DNA of 64,000 nucleotides, taken from contig DIWT01000056.1 of the NCBI GenBank assembly GCA_002435745.1, positions 1-64,000 on the forward strand. The letters run 5' to 3'. The DNA is from a bacterium UBP15_UBA6099 (GTDB lineage Bacteria > UBP15 > UBA6099). The notes beneath the pieces were generated by a model. That model saw only the letters and a list, made by a program, of their open reading frames with translations. It was not told the origin of the DNA and ran no database searches. How positions within the stretch are numbered: position 1 is the stretch's first letter; each line of letters opens with the position of its first letter. The position numbers and the translations under genes were made by a program. This document shows, piece after piece, positions 6,838 through 15,490 of the stretch.

Positions 6838-7683
6838 ATGCGGGTTTATTTCTACGTCATCATCAGTTGGATAATCGGGCTTGACCCCTACGCGCCCATA
6901 GAAAAATCCCTTGAAAAGCGGCTCATGGACGCCGTCCCCGGCATCGAGTCCGCGCACATCCGCATCAGCGCTTCGAGATTCATGTTCCTCATATTCGGAA
7001 AATGCAAAGGCATAACGGTGGAGCTTCGCGCCGCCCGCGTCTCAGGGCTTCGCCTAGACTTCTTTTCATTCGTCTCCACCGGGTTCCGGTTCAACCCCTT
7101 CTCCACATTCTTCCTGAACCGCCCGGTCATCCTCGACGCCGGAGACACAGAGTGGACAATCAGGGTGCTTGAAGAGGACTTGGAGGACTTCTTAGACACA
7201 AAAGGACCGCTGTTGAAAGGCGCAGAAGTGAGCATAACGCCGGAGCGAATCACGCTTTGCCGGCCCTCCAGCCTCGCCGCCCTGCTCCACCTTAAAGAGC
7301 CTCTTTCCCTCTCAGGCCGCATCGCGATAGACGAGAAAAAATGCGTCGTGCTCGACCTATCGTTCGTCCAGTCTTTCGGCATATCGCCCGCCCGCCCGCT
7401 CCTCAAAACCATTCTCAACATCGTCAACCCCATACTCACCCCCGGAGACGTCAACCGGCTGCTAAACAAGGTCGAGTCCGGCCCGCTTTCGTCAGTAAAA
7501 CTCAAAGCCCTGTTCGAGGAAATCATCATGCTCCAGAACCACATCCTCATCAGCGGCAGGCTGCTCTCCGAGCGCGTCCCGAAAAAGAAACCCGCACCCA
7601 AACCCGCCGAGAAACCGACCCGGAAACCCCGCGAAGATAAACAGGAAAACAAAAAAGAACCGACTGTGCAGAATAAGGGTTAA
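6838..7683 (+). CDS. DUF2993 (LmeA-like) lipid-binding-type protein
   Basis: 281 residues. A short hydrophobic N-terminus leads into an all-beta domain with the pattern typical of DUF2993 proteins (IRISASRFMFLIFGKCKGI, RAARVSGLRLDFFS, GAEVSITPERIT). The last 40 residues are Lys/Pro/Glu-rich (KKKPAPKPAEKPTRKP) and disordered, a tail that could bind cell-surface polymers. Related proteins include mycobacterial LmeA, which acts in envelope glycolipid synthesis. Divergent from the M50-like gene with 89 bases between; GGAGG lies at 6821-6825. Confidence 0.6.
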   Translation: MRVYFYVIISWIIGLDPYAPIEKSLEKRLMDAVPGIESAHIRISASRFMFLIFGKCKGITVELRAARVSGLRLDFFSFVSTGFRFNPFSTFFLNRPVILDAGDTEWTIRVLEEDLEDFLDTKGPLLKGAEVSITPERITLCRPSSLAALLHLKEPLSLSGRIAIDEKKCVVLDLSFVQSFGISPARPLLKTILNIVNPILTPGDVNRLLNKVESGPLSSVKLKALFEEIIMLQNHILISGRLLSERVPKKKPAPKPAEKPTRKPREDKQENKKEPTVQNKG

Positions 7684-7746
7684 TACAAACCCGCCGGTTA
7701 CAATCAACGATATATAAATTGAAATATGAATCGCGACGCGGAAAAA

Positions 7747-8499
7747 TCAGCGGAGAGTGTCGCCCGCGCGCAGCGCGCGGAACGTCTCGACTATGAACGC
7801 CGGAGCGAAAGCCCCGATGAGCAATTGCTTGGCCGCGTCGAACGGTATCTTCATAAAAGTTTCGAGCATCTTTTTCCGGTCTTCGTTCAGCAGGTGAGCG
7901 ATCTGCGACTCGTGCGCGAGCATCGCGTCGCATTTGCGCCTGAACATCGAGCCGACCGGAGCGAACGTGTCCGGGTTGCGAAAAACGTCGAACAGAAGAA
8001 TTAGCGGGCACTGAAACGGTTCTGCGCCGCCCTCCACCTGCTCGGAAAAATACTGGAACAGGGGGCTGAAGGAATTGGCGCGGATGGCCGCGACGGCGCA
8101 CGCGCGGTGATCCGGGTGCTGGCGGTGTTCGGGCCACTCCGGGTCGAACGCCAGCATCAGTTCCGGACGAAGTTCCCTAATTAGCGCCGTCAGCCGCCCC
8201 TGCAACTCGAAATCCGCCTTGAGTTCCCCGTCGGGATAGTCGAAATGAATTGTTTCTGACACTCCGAGTATGCGGTTTGCCGCGTCCTGTTCGTCGCGGC
8301 GAGTCCGCACAAGCTCGTCGGCGGAAAGCCCTCTGTCCATCGTTCCCTTTTCGCCTTTGGTGCATACGACGTAAACGACGCGCGCGCCCGCGTCAGACAG
8401 CCTTGCGACCGCCGCCCCGCAGTTGTAGTCCGCGTCGTCCGTGTGCGCGGTTATCACAAGAACCGTTTTACCCGCATATTTCCTGTAATTGATGAACAT
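7747..8499 (-). CDS. PIG-L/LmbE family deacetylase
   Basis: 250 residues, full length for the family. The metal-binding motifs are AHTDDADYNCG (H19, D21, D22; most relatives have HPDD) and QHPDHR (H128, D130, H131). PIG-L/LmbE enzymes remove N-acetyl groups from sugars such as GlcNAc-linked inositol or lipids in a zinc-dependent reaction. The gene is leftward and follows the creatininase-family gene by 74 bases, suggesting a small operon of two metal amidohydrolases. The exact substrate cannot be read from the sequence. Confidence 0.85.
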   Translation of the reverse strand: MFINYRKYAGKTVLVITAHTDDADYNCGAAVARLSDAGARVVYVVCTKGEKGTMDRGLSADELVRTRRDEQDAANRILGVSETIHFDYPDGELKADFELQGRLTALIRELRPELMLAFDPEWPEHRQHPDHRACAVAAIRANSFSPLFQYFSEQVEGGAEPFQCPLILLFDVFRNPDTFAPVGSMFRRKCDAMLAHESQIAHLLNEDRKKMLETFMKIPFDAAKQLLIGAFAPAFIVETFRALRAGDTLR

Positions 8500-8573
8500 G
8501 GAAAAGCCTTTCTATGGAAACGCGCGCGCGGGCGTCGCGCTGACATCCGGCGCGGATGCTTCGCTATCGCGAG

Positions 8574-9491
8574 CTAGACGAGGTTTCTAATGGCGCGTAT
8601 GGACCACCCCAGAGGTTTTTGCTCGACCGGCTTGCCGCTTCTGGCCTGCTCGTACAAGTCCACCGCGAGGTCGGCGTGGTAGTCGAGCATGGCGTCGCCC
8701 GCCTCCGCGCGCGCCTTCGACGGGTCGCCCTGATACGGCGACATCTCCGGGTCGCTCACCCAAGTGAGCGCGTGCGCGAGAAAGTCGAAGTCCAGCGCCG
8801 CGTCCCTAGCGCCGAGCGCGGACAACAGCTTTGACGCCGCCGACAGCGCGTGGTACTGGAATTTTTTATCTGATACTTTGCCCGGCCCCATCGACTTCCA
8901 CAAGTCGGACATCTTGTCGGCGAACGCGGCGAGGCAAAGCGAAGTCTCGTTCGTCCCGCCGTGCGCGTCGTCGGAATCGCCGCACGTCCCCGGTCTCAGC
9001 CCGGTTTTTTCGAGCAGCCCGGAGTCGTGTCCCACCATGCGCCTGAAAAGAGAGTGGAACGGAGCGATGAGGTTGAACCCCATCCCGGCCAGTTTCCGCG
9101 CGGACAACTCTATGGCCATCTGATGGTGCGGCCCTCCGTGGTTGTCCGTCAGTATCCAGTATTTGAATCCGAGGTCGGACAACGATTTCCCGATGTCGAA
9201 CACAATCGACTGGATGCCCTGATGCCTGATGCTGATAGAGCCTTTTACCGGGATCGGGTCCGAGCCGAGCGCGAGGGTGGGCAGATAAATGATTTTCGTT
9301 TCCGGCCTCGCGGCGACCAGCCTTTCGGATATCCTGTCCCGGAGATTTTCCGCCACGAAAATGTCCGTTCCGAGCGGAAGATGAGGGCCGTGCGCCTCAA
9401 TGGGCGATATCGCCGAAAGGAAAACCGTGTCCGCCCGGCTCAGCCCCTCTACTTCCACATTCGTCAGTTCTATATAGTTTATCGGTTTCAT
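8574..9491 (-). CDS. Creatininase-family metal-dependent amidase
   Basis: 305 residues. The family motif SPIEAHGPHLPLGTD (E32, H34, H37, D43) supplies metal ligands, and TDNHGGPHHQMAIE carries the second conserved block. Creatininase-family proteins hydrolyse cyclic amides or formamides, including creatinine and a pyrimidine intermediate in coenzyme F420/riboflavin synthesis. The usual S-x-EQHG motif reads PIEAHG here, so true creatininase activity should not be assumed. Probably co-transcribed with the PIG-L gene downstream. Confidence 0.82.
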   Translation of the reverse strand: MKPINYIELTNVEVEGLSRADTVFLSAISPIEAHGPHLPLGTDIFVAENLRDRISERLVAARPETKIIYLPTLALGSDPIPVKGSISIRHQGIQSIVFDIGKSLSDLGFKYWILTDNHGGPHHQMAIELSARKLAGMGFNLIAPFHSLFRRMVGHDSGLLEKTGLRPGTCGDSDDAHGGTNETSLCLAAFADKMSDLWKSMGPGKVSDKKFQYHALSAASKLLSALGARDAALDFDFLAHALTWVSDPEMSPYQGDPSKARAEAGDAMLDYHADLAVDLYEQARSGKPVEQKPLGWSIRAIRNLV

Positions 9492-9643
9492 GCCCGCTAT
9501 TATCGCACGAATCCTTCAAATCGACAACAATTCAGGCTCTTTCGGATCTGCGACATAAAAGTGGGAAGACGAAAAGCAGGCGCGTTCTCCACAAAAAAGC
9601 CGCGTTGACAGCCCCTGTTTTTCGGGCGAGCTTTCAGTGGATT

Positions 9644-9898
9644 TTATCTGTAAATATCTCGTCTGTGTCCGATATGGAGGATAATGACAGTTCTGTTTGA
9701 GTCGTCAATCTCGTAGATAACCCTATAATTGCCGACTCTGATACGCCACCCGTTGCGTCCGGCGAGTTTCCGGCATCCTTCAGGCCTTGGTTCAGCGGAA
9801 AGCTCCCGAATCGCATTCTTCATCTTGTCATAGAATCCGGATTGCAAATCCGCAAGTTCCTTCTGCGCCGAACGTTGTATGAAAATCTTATAATTCAC
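9644..9898 (-). CDS. RelE/ParE-family toxin
   Basis: 84 residues, the normal size for RelE-type toxins. Conserved blocks are IQRSAQKELADL at the start, LAGRNGWRIRVGNYRVIYEID in the middle and IILHIGHRRDIYR at the end, matching the RelE/YafQ-like fold with basic residues Arg and His and a C-terminal Tyr. RelE enzymes cut mRNA on the ribosome, whereas ParE relatives poison gyrase. The C-terminal HRRDIYR favours the RelE side. The start overlaps the antitoxin stop by 4 bases. Confidence 0.9.
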   Translation of the reverse strand: MNYKIFIQRSAQKELADLQSGFYDKMKNAIRELSAEPRPEGCRKLAGRNGWRIRVGNYRVIYEIDDSNRTVIILHIGHRRDIYR

Positions 9899-10101
9899 GC
9901 GCGGCGATTCTCAATTTCCTCGACTGCGCGCTCGAATGGAACAACCTCGTCCGCAGACGATTTTGCGGCGTCATAAGCGCGTATGGATTCGAGTTCCTCC
10001 ACATCCTCAAGCATCTTGTCATAATCCTTGATGTCGAGGATCACGCCCACTTTTTCGCCCCTGTCATTTGTTATGTATTGATGTTCTTTTGTTTTCATCA
10101 T
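9895..10101 (-). CDS. Phd/RelB-type antitoxin
   Basis: 68 residues. The N-terminal half (QYITNDRGEKVGVILDIKDYDKMLED) is the Phd/YefM-like beta-alpha fold that dimerises and binds DNA, and the acidic C-terminal part would wrap the toxin. It precedes the toxin with an ATGA overlap, so the antitoxin is made first. Start may be 10101 or the next ATG at 10098; GAGG lies 5 bases upstream. A -10-like TATAAT on the minus strand at 10124-10119 suggests an autoregulated promoter. Confidence 0.85.
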   Translation of the reverse strand: MMKTKEHQYITNDRGEKVGVILDIKDYDKMLEDVEELESIRAYDAAKSSADEVVPFERAVEEIENRRA

Positions 10102-10406
10102 TGATACCTCGCATATCTATTATATAACGCGGCATAAAAACAGTGAAGAGCGCATATCAGCCTGCGGCGGGACCACTGCCGTGGAACAGAAACCCGATAT
10201 CCTCATATTGCGCGGCGGGCGCGTCCGCTTAAAGAGTTATCGGCAAATGAATCCGAGAAAACGTCGGCTTGTTCAATCTGTAGAAAGCACGTTTTGCAGG
10301 TCTGAGCCGCCCGACCGCGCTCGCCTCATTGATTAGGTTGAACTACTTTGTTATTATACGTGAAGCTCCCGGCGAGACCGGGACCTGACCGGAAGGAGAT
10401 TTTAGA
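10102..10406. other. Intergenic region between divergent genes
   Basis: 305 bases between the leftward toxin-antitoxin pair and the rightward beta-propeller/TPR gene. The only signals I can support are the TATAAT-like box for the antitoxin (10119-10124, minus strand) and the GGAAGGAG ribosome binding site of the next gene at 10391-10398. Nothing else is recognised. Confidence 0.5.
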
Positions 10407-12734
10407 TTGAAACTGAAACCATATCTGGCGGCGCTTTGCGCGGCGGCGATTCTTGCGACTGGCGCGGCGTTTCCAGCCTCGGCTTTCGCGGCGGCTTTTC
10501 CCGAACTTGTCTGGACTTACAGGGTTAAACCCGACATCGGCCGGAAAAACCTCATTTTCGACGGCGAGATACTCGCTCTGTCAAGCTCCGAGAACACCGT
10601 TCACTTCATATCCGCCGTCACCGGCAAGAAGATATGGAGCTACGGTCTGGGCGCTCCCGCCGCGCTTTATCCCGCCGGCAGGGGAGTCGCCCTCGCGGCG
10701 TCCGGAAGGCTGCTTCATTGCCTAAGCGCCGTCGAGAGCCGCAGAATGTGGTCAGCCCCTATGAAAAGCTCCGATTTTAAAGAATTATATTTTTCTGAGG
10801 AAACAGGCGCGGCGGCGGTCGTTTACAAAGACGGCTCGGCTGAAAAAATCAGTTCCGACGGCTCCGTCTCCTCAATAAAAATCGCCGACATAATTTCCAT
10901 CTCCGCAGACATCGCTAAACTGTCGCGCTCCGGCAACATGAAGTTCAACCCGGAGATTCTCGGCCCCGGCTCCGAACTTATCATAAGGAACGGCTGCGTT
11001 TCTTTCGCCATGGCCGACCTTCTGGAAAAAGGCTGGCACAGGTGTTTCGACACGGACATAACGGAAGCGGCCGCGATAGTCGGCTCCCGACTGTTCGTCG
11101 TGGACGCGAAAGGCGGATGGACCGCGCTCAACCCGTCGAACGGCGCGACTATCAGAACCGGCTCGCTTTCGGAAATAATCGATATGAGGTTCTGGGACGA
11201 GAAACCGGCGGCGATCGACAACTATGCCGAGGCCGCGTTGTTTTCCGGGGGAGGACATCTCTTCGTGGTCGGCCCGTCGGCAATCTCGCGCATCAACTTG
11301 AAAACATTCCCGGGAGAGCTAACCATTGCGGGAGAGACGAAAACAAAGCGACCCGAAAACACGATGGAACAGGCGCTAGAGCGGGCCATCGGCGAGTGGG
11401 ACGGAAAAAATTTCTCCAAGGCCGCTCAATTGCTTAGGGAGATAGCCGTCGGATGGCCCGATTCTGCCCTATCGCGGCTGTTCCTCGGCATGGCCTTCTC
11501 CTCCGGCGGCTATTTCGACGAGGCCGTCGCCGAACTCGAACATGCTATTGAAATCGAGCCTGACAATCCGGATATCGCCTACAACCTCGTAGGCAACTAC
11601 ATGATTAAACTGTACTCGCTCGACCCTGACAAGGACAAAGAGAGAATTGTCGAGCTTTACAATCTGGCGATTGCGGCGAGGCCGGATTTCCAGATGCCGT
11701 ACATCGGGCTGGCGGAGCTTTACATGAACGGCAGACAACCTGAAATGGCGGTGAAGACGCTTATGGCAGCGTACCGCGGAGCGTTCTTCGGTCGCGGCCT
11801 GCACGACCTCCTGCTCGGCGCTTATTTCATGTCCGGCAGACGCGAAGACACGCTGGCTTTCGCAGACCGGGTTATTAAGATGTTTCCCGACTCGGATGTC
11901 GCGTTCCAACTCAAAGGCAAAATCCTCAGCGCGGAAGGCAAATACAAAGAAGCCGCCGCCACTTTCAAAAAAGCTCCCGCCCCTTCCCGCTCCGGCGACG
12001 CCTCCGTCTATCCCCGGCTTCTGGCCGCAGGCTCGGACTTCTTCCACGGCAACGCTTCCGGCTTCGCGGGAAACTACGCCTCTGCGGCTGAAATTCTGCT
12101 GGCGTACGCAGACGCCCTTCCCTCTCTGGAACAGGTCCAAAAACTTATCGAGATTCAGGAAAAGTTGGAGTCCGACCGCTCTGCGGCTCAAGACAAACCC
12201 GACATCTACAAAGACGCCGGAATACACCCGAAATTCGCCGGAAGACACGTCGCGGAGATTAAGGCCGTATCAGAGTTCAAGATTCCGGCGCTGCTTTCCG
12301 CAGCCCACTTCCTGAACCGCGCGGGAAAATACGCCGACAGTTTCAAAGTCGTCGACCGCGTTGTGAAAATCGGCCGGGCCGACCCGGATTCGATGTCGCA
12401 GATCGGCTACCTCTACGCCCTCAACAACAGCAAACCCCGCGAAGCGGACGCTTACACCGCCAAAGCGCTTGAGATGGACCCGACCGACCCGGTGTACATG
12501 CGCAACCGCGCCGTCGTTCTTTCGAGATCGAAACGGAACCGCGAGGCGTTGGAACTGTTCCAAAAAGCTATCGCCGCCGCCCCCGAAACGGAGCTTCTCC
12601 GATTCGAATACGGGCAGGCGCTTCTCAAAGCGGGAAAGAAAAAGGAAGCCGCCGAACAGTTCAAGCTCGAACTGAAACGCAGCCCGGACCTCGCGATTGC
12701 CGCCGAAGCCCTGAAAAAAACCGGCGTTAAATAA
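10407..12734 (+). CDS. Secreted beta-propeller and TPR repeat protein
   Basis: 775 residues from a TTG with AAGGAG 8 bases upstream. Residues 1-29 form a signal peptide (AALCAAAILATGAAFPASAFAA). Residues about 30-300 read as PQQ-like beta-propeller blades (ENTVHFISAVTGKKIWSY, GWTALNPSNGATIRTGS). From about 315 to the end come TPR-type helical repeats (AVAELEHAIEIEPDNPDIAY, YKEAAATFKKA, ADAYTAKALEMDPTDPVYM, ALELFQKAIAAAPE). The mixture suggests an exported scaffold that assembles partner proteins. No catalytic motif is seen and the partners are unknown. The aminotransferase gene follows after 37 bases. Confidence 0.75.
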   Translation: MKLKPYLAALCAAAILATGAAFPASAFAAAFPELVWTYRVKPDIGRKNLIFDGEILALSSSENTVHFISAVTGKKIWSYGLGAPAALYPAGRGVALAASGRLLHCLSAVESRRMWSAPMKSSDFKELYFSEETGAAAVVYKDGSAEKISSDGSVSSIKIADIISISADIAKLSRSGNMKFNPEILGPGSELIIRNGCVSFAMADLLEKGWHRCFDTDITEAAAIVGSRLFVVDAKGGWTALNPSNGATIRTGSLSEIIDMRFWDEKPAAIDNYAEAALFSGGGHLFVVGPSAISRINLKTFPGELTIAGETKTKRPENTMEQALERAIGEWDGKNFSKAAQLLREIAVGWPDSALSRLFLGMAFSSGGYFDEAVAELEHAIEIEPDNPDIAYNLVGNYMIKLYSLDPDKDKERIVELYNLAIAARPDFQMPYIGLAELYMNGRQPEMAVKTLMAAYRGAFFGRGLHDLLLGAYFMSGRREDTLAFADRVIKMFPDSDVAFQLKGKILSAEGKYKEAAATFKKAPAPSRSGDASVYPRLLAAGSDFFHGNASGFAGNYASAAEILLAYADALPSLEQVQKLIEIQEKLESDRSAAQDKPDIYKDAGIHPKFAGRHVAEIKAVSEFKIPALLSAAHFLNRAGKYADSFKVVDRVVKIGRADPDSMSQIGYLYALNNSKPREADAYTAKALEMDPTDPVYMRNRAVVLSRSKRNREALELFQKAIAAAPETELLRFEYGQALLKAGKKKEAAEQFKLELKRSPDLAIAAEALKKTGVK

Positions 12735-12771
12735 CCGTTCCGCAACATATCGCGCCTCAGGAGGCCGCTCA

Positions 12772-13890
12772 GTGGACTACCGCAGGATGCCCATCGAAAT
12801 CGAATCCCCCGAACAGTTGGGCTACGATAAAATAAAATGCAACCTCACCGAAAGCTCTATGCCGGACATGAAGTTCGACGCGCTCGGCGTGGATTTCTCC
12901 GACCTGACTCTGGCTTACACCGACCACGCGGGAGACCCGGAACTGCGGCAGATGATCGCCGCGGAGGGCGAAGGACTGCGCGCCGAAGATGTCCTCGCCA
13001 CCCCCGGAGCCGCCGCCGCCCTGTTCATCATCGCCACCACTCTCCTGAGCGCGCGCGACAGGATTCTCGTCGTCCATCCCAACTACGCGACCAACATTGA
13101 AACCCCGCGCGCCATCGGTTGCGGCGTAGATCTCCTCGAACTGCGATTCGAGGACGGCTTCCGCCTCGACACCGGCAGGCTCCGCTCGATGGTGACTCCG
13201 CAAACGAAGCTTATCAGCCTCACGACCCCGCATAACCCCACCGGAACAGCGCTGAGCGAAGCTGAGATAAAAGAAGCCGCCGATATCGCCGAGCAGGCAG
13301 GCTGCCCCCTGCTCGTCGACGAAACGTACAGAGACATGGCGTTCGACGGCCCCGCCCCGCTCGCGGCCTCCATCTCGCCTTCCGCCATCAGCGTTTCCTC
13401 TCTTTCAAAAACCTACGGCCTGCCCGGCATCCGCGTCGGCTGGATAATCTCGAAAAATGCCGCCCTAATGGAAACGTTCCTCGCCGCAAAAGAACAGATT
13501 GTCATCTGCGGTTCCGCGCTCGACGAAAGAGCCGCCGTCGCGCTGATGCGCCGCAAAAAAGAATTTCAGGCCGTAGCCCTCGCTGATATCAGGCGCGCCT
13601 TCGAAGCTACCCGCGACTGGATGGCCTCGCAGAACGACCTCGAATGGGTGGAGCCGCGCGGCGGCGTGGTCTGCTTCCCCAGAATCAAGCCCGCGCTCGA
13701 CATCGACATCGACGAGTTCTACAGGATTCTCAACGAAGAATACGGAACATACGTCGGCCCCGGACACTGGTTCGGAATGGACCGCCGACACATGAGAATC
13801 GGCTACGGCTGGCCCAAGCCCGACGAACTCGCCGCCGGCCTTCAAAACATAACACGCGCCGCGGCCCGCGCCCGCCGCAAATCAACCTGA
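12772..13890 (+). CDS. PLP-dependent class I/II aminotransferase
   Basis: 372 residues from a GTG with AGGAGG 6-11 bases upstream. The pyridoxal-phosphate lysine is in SSLSKTYGLPGIRVGWI, the Asp/Tyr pair in LVDETYRDMAF and the substrate-binding motif in TTPHNPTGTALSEAE. This is the fold-type I aminotransferase of the aspartate/capreomycidine-synthase-like group; the family is too broad for a substrate call. The C-terminal basic tail (RAAARARRKST) is not conserved in relatives I know. Likely co-transcribed with the beta-propeller/TPR gene. Confidence 0.88.
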   Translation: MDYRRMPIEIESPEQLGYDKIKCNLTESSMPDMKFDALGVDFSDLTLAYTDHAGDPELRQMIAAEGEGLRAEDVLATPGAAAALFIIATTLLSARDRILVVHPNYATNIETPRAIGCGVDLLELRFEDGFRLDTGRLRSMVTPQTKLISLTTPHNPTGTALSEAEIKEAADIAEQAGCPLLVDETYRDMAFDGPAPLAASISPSAISVSSLSKTYGLPGIRVGWIISKNAALMETFLAAKEQIVICGSALDERAAVALMRRKKEFQAVALADIRRAFEATRDWMASQNDLEWVEPRGGVVCFPRIKPALDIDIDEFYRILNEEYGTYVGPGHWFGMDRRHMRIGYGWPKPDELAAGLQNITRAAARARRKST

Positions 13891-14017
13891 CCCCTCCCCC
13901 CTTCGCCGCCTTAACTCGAACAACACAAGCTGTTGATTGCTGTAACAAACCATGAGTTTGGATATGGCTGGATTTGCTGCAGGTTACTCGAAGAATATGC
14001 AGTAATTCAGTTACGAC

Positions 14018-14896
14018 CTAAAGAAGAAACTTATCTACCAGACCACTGAGAACAAGCAGTATAATTGATACCACAGCAAGCATACGTGACCATCTTACGT
14101 CGAGTATTCGATTTCCTTTGCCGAATACCCACCTCTGAAACAGGCCTACCAAACAGAGAAGAAGACATATGAATGATGAGTTCATTAAAGATTCAATTAT
14201 CATTCCAACCGCAGAATATTCATTTCCGCTTCCAACCATAACACAAACCGAAAACAAGAAGATGAGAATAATTATCGACAGTGAGGCAATCAAGCCCTTT
14301 TTATTTGTGTATTGAATAACCTTGTGACTAGGTAAAGGTTTTCCGAGAAGGTCTATTGTGTAGTCAGCAGATACGTTTTGTTTTTTGCCATTATTCTGCG
14401 CTTCTTCACTCAGATAGTTTAGTGGTATTCCTTTGGATTCGAGCATTTCTATAAACTCTTCTCTTTCATCTATATCATGCCTAAGCATATAGCTATTCCC
14501 AAAACAATGTTTGAATTCGAAGACTTTTACAGTCTTCTTTCCAACAATCGAATCTATTTTTGCATCTTTAACCACAACTTCATTGATATTGCTGATGCTT
14601 ACTTTTACATCGTAGGTTTCCGTCCGTTTCTTTTTAAGAATCCCAAAAACAAGGGATTCTGCAGAAACATCAACACAGTTGAAAACCATTCCTGCTTTTT
14701 CTTGTCTTATCTTATATGAGTTTCTAATAAACCAAATGAAAAGAACACCAATAACAATGACAATCAGGCCGTCGTATTCAACAAACATGGATGTAAACAT
14801 CATAATCGCAATGATTGAGAGAATAATCAAAGACGGAGAGTTCCTTACAAGGTGTCGGTTAGGCGATGTAAATATTTTGAGCGCCGTTATTTTCAA
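14018..14896 (-). CDS. AT-rich membrane protein of unknown function
   Basis: 292 residues from a TTG at 14896, chosen because GGGAG lies 7 bases before it; the TTG at 14902 is too close. Two hydrophobic segments near the start (SLIILSIIAIMMF and LIVIVIGVLFIWFI), a soluble domain of about 120 residues (ETYDVKVSISNINEVVVKDAKI) and three hydrophobic segments at the end. The middle resembles membrane proteins with a PH-like domain, but I do not recognise a family. Base composition is markedly more AT-rich than its neighbours, a sign of recent acquisition. The palindromic element at 14977-15166 lies directly upstream. Confidence 0.65.
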   Translation of the reverse strand: MKITALKIFTSPNRHLVRNSPSLIILSIIAIMMFTSMFVEYDGLIVIVIGVLFIWFIRNSYKIRQEKAGMVFNCVDVSAESLVFGILKKKRTETYDVKVSISNINEVVVKDAKIDSIVGKKTVKVFEFKHCFGNSYMLRHDIDEREEFIEMLESKGIPLNYLSEEAQNNGKKQNVSADYTIDLLGKPLPSHKVIQYTNKKGLIASLSIIILIFLFSVCVMVGSGNEYSAVGMIIESLMNSSFICLLLCLVGLFQRWVFGKGNRILDVRWSRMLAVVSIILLVLSGLVDKFLL

Positions 14897-14976
14897 CAGC
14901 AATCTCCCGGTAACTGATGAAGGCTCAATGCTAAATTATACACGAAATGACATAACTGCATATTTCATTATCTTTT

Positions 14977-15166
14977 TTTCATCGTTACCAAGGCCCCCTT
15001 GGTAACGCGATAACTGAAAGCTCCGCTTTCACCACTTTTCTTTCAAGTTCATTTTCTCAGAGTTCCCGACGTCCAGTCGTTATAATGATTCGCGCATGAG
15101 CGATAATACACGGAAGCAGAGCTTCCTGAACTTTCCGTTACCAAGGAGACCTTGGTAACGATGAAA
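14977..15166. mobile_element. 190-base palindromic element with terminal inverted repeats (MITE-like)
   Basis: Both ends carry the same 17-base inverted terminus: TTTCATCGTTACCAAGG at 14977-14993 and CCTTGGTAACGATGAAA at 15150-15166. Each terminus also lies inside its own hairpin with 11-base arms CGTTACCAAGG/CCTTGGTAACG and a 3-base loop (14983-15007 and 15136-15160). Two smaller 6-base-arm hairpins with 3-base loops lie just inside (GAAAGC/GCTTTC and GGAAGC/GCTTCC). No ORF of transposase type is present, so it would need a helper in trans. Between 15167 and 15490 I see only the GGAGG of the next gene. Confidence 0.6.
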
Positions 15167-15490
15167 GAATCGTCAAGTACAAATATATCATTCTGAAGGT
15201 TTCCTCTCCTTTTCGCAGAAATCACAGGTTTGCCCCAACTGCATCTTACCATTAACAACCATCATCGGCTGATGGATCGATATTGTGATTCGGATGTGGA
15301 TGGAGGATCGCGACGCGGAGCTGGCACAACATTGTATTTTCGATAGCGCCGATTTCCAGATGTCGTTGCGCGCCGCTCCTCCGCTCTGTCTATCTCCTCG
15401 CTGTTTAGTTTTCATTCCGGAGCGAATATAATGTTTCTGAATATCCGATATTGCGTCATTTGTGAATTCTATTCTCCCCGGAGGCGTCGA

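Noticed and set aside
15049..15258. 69-codon minus-strand frame within and beside the palindromic element
   Set aside because: Its sequence is mostly a translation of the hairpins; no ribosome binding site or known motif.
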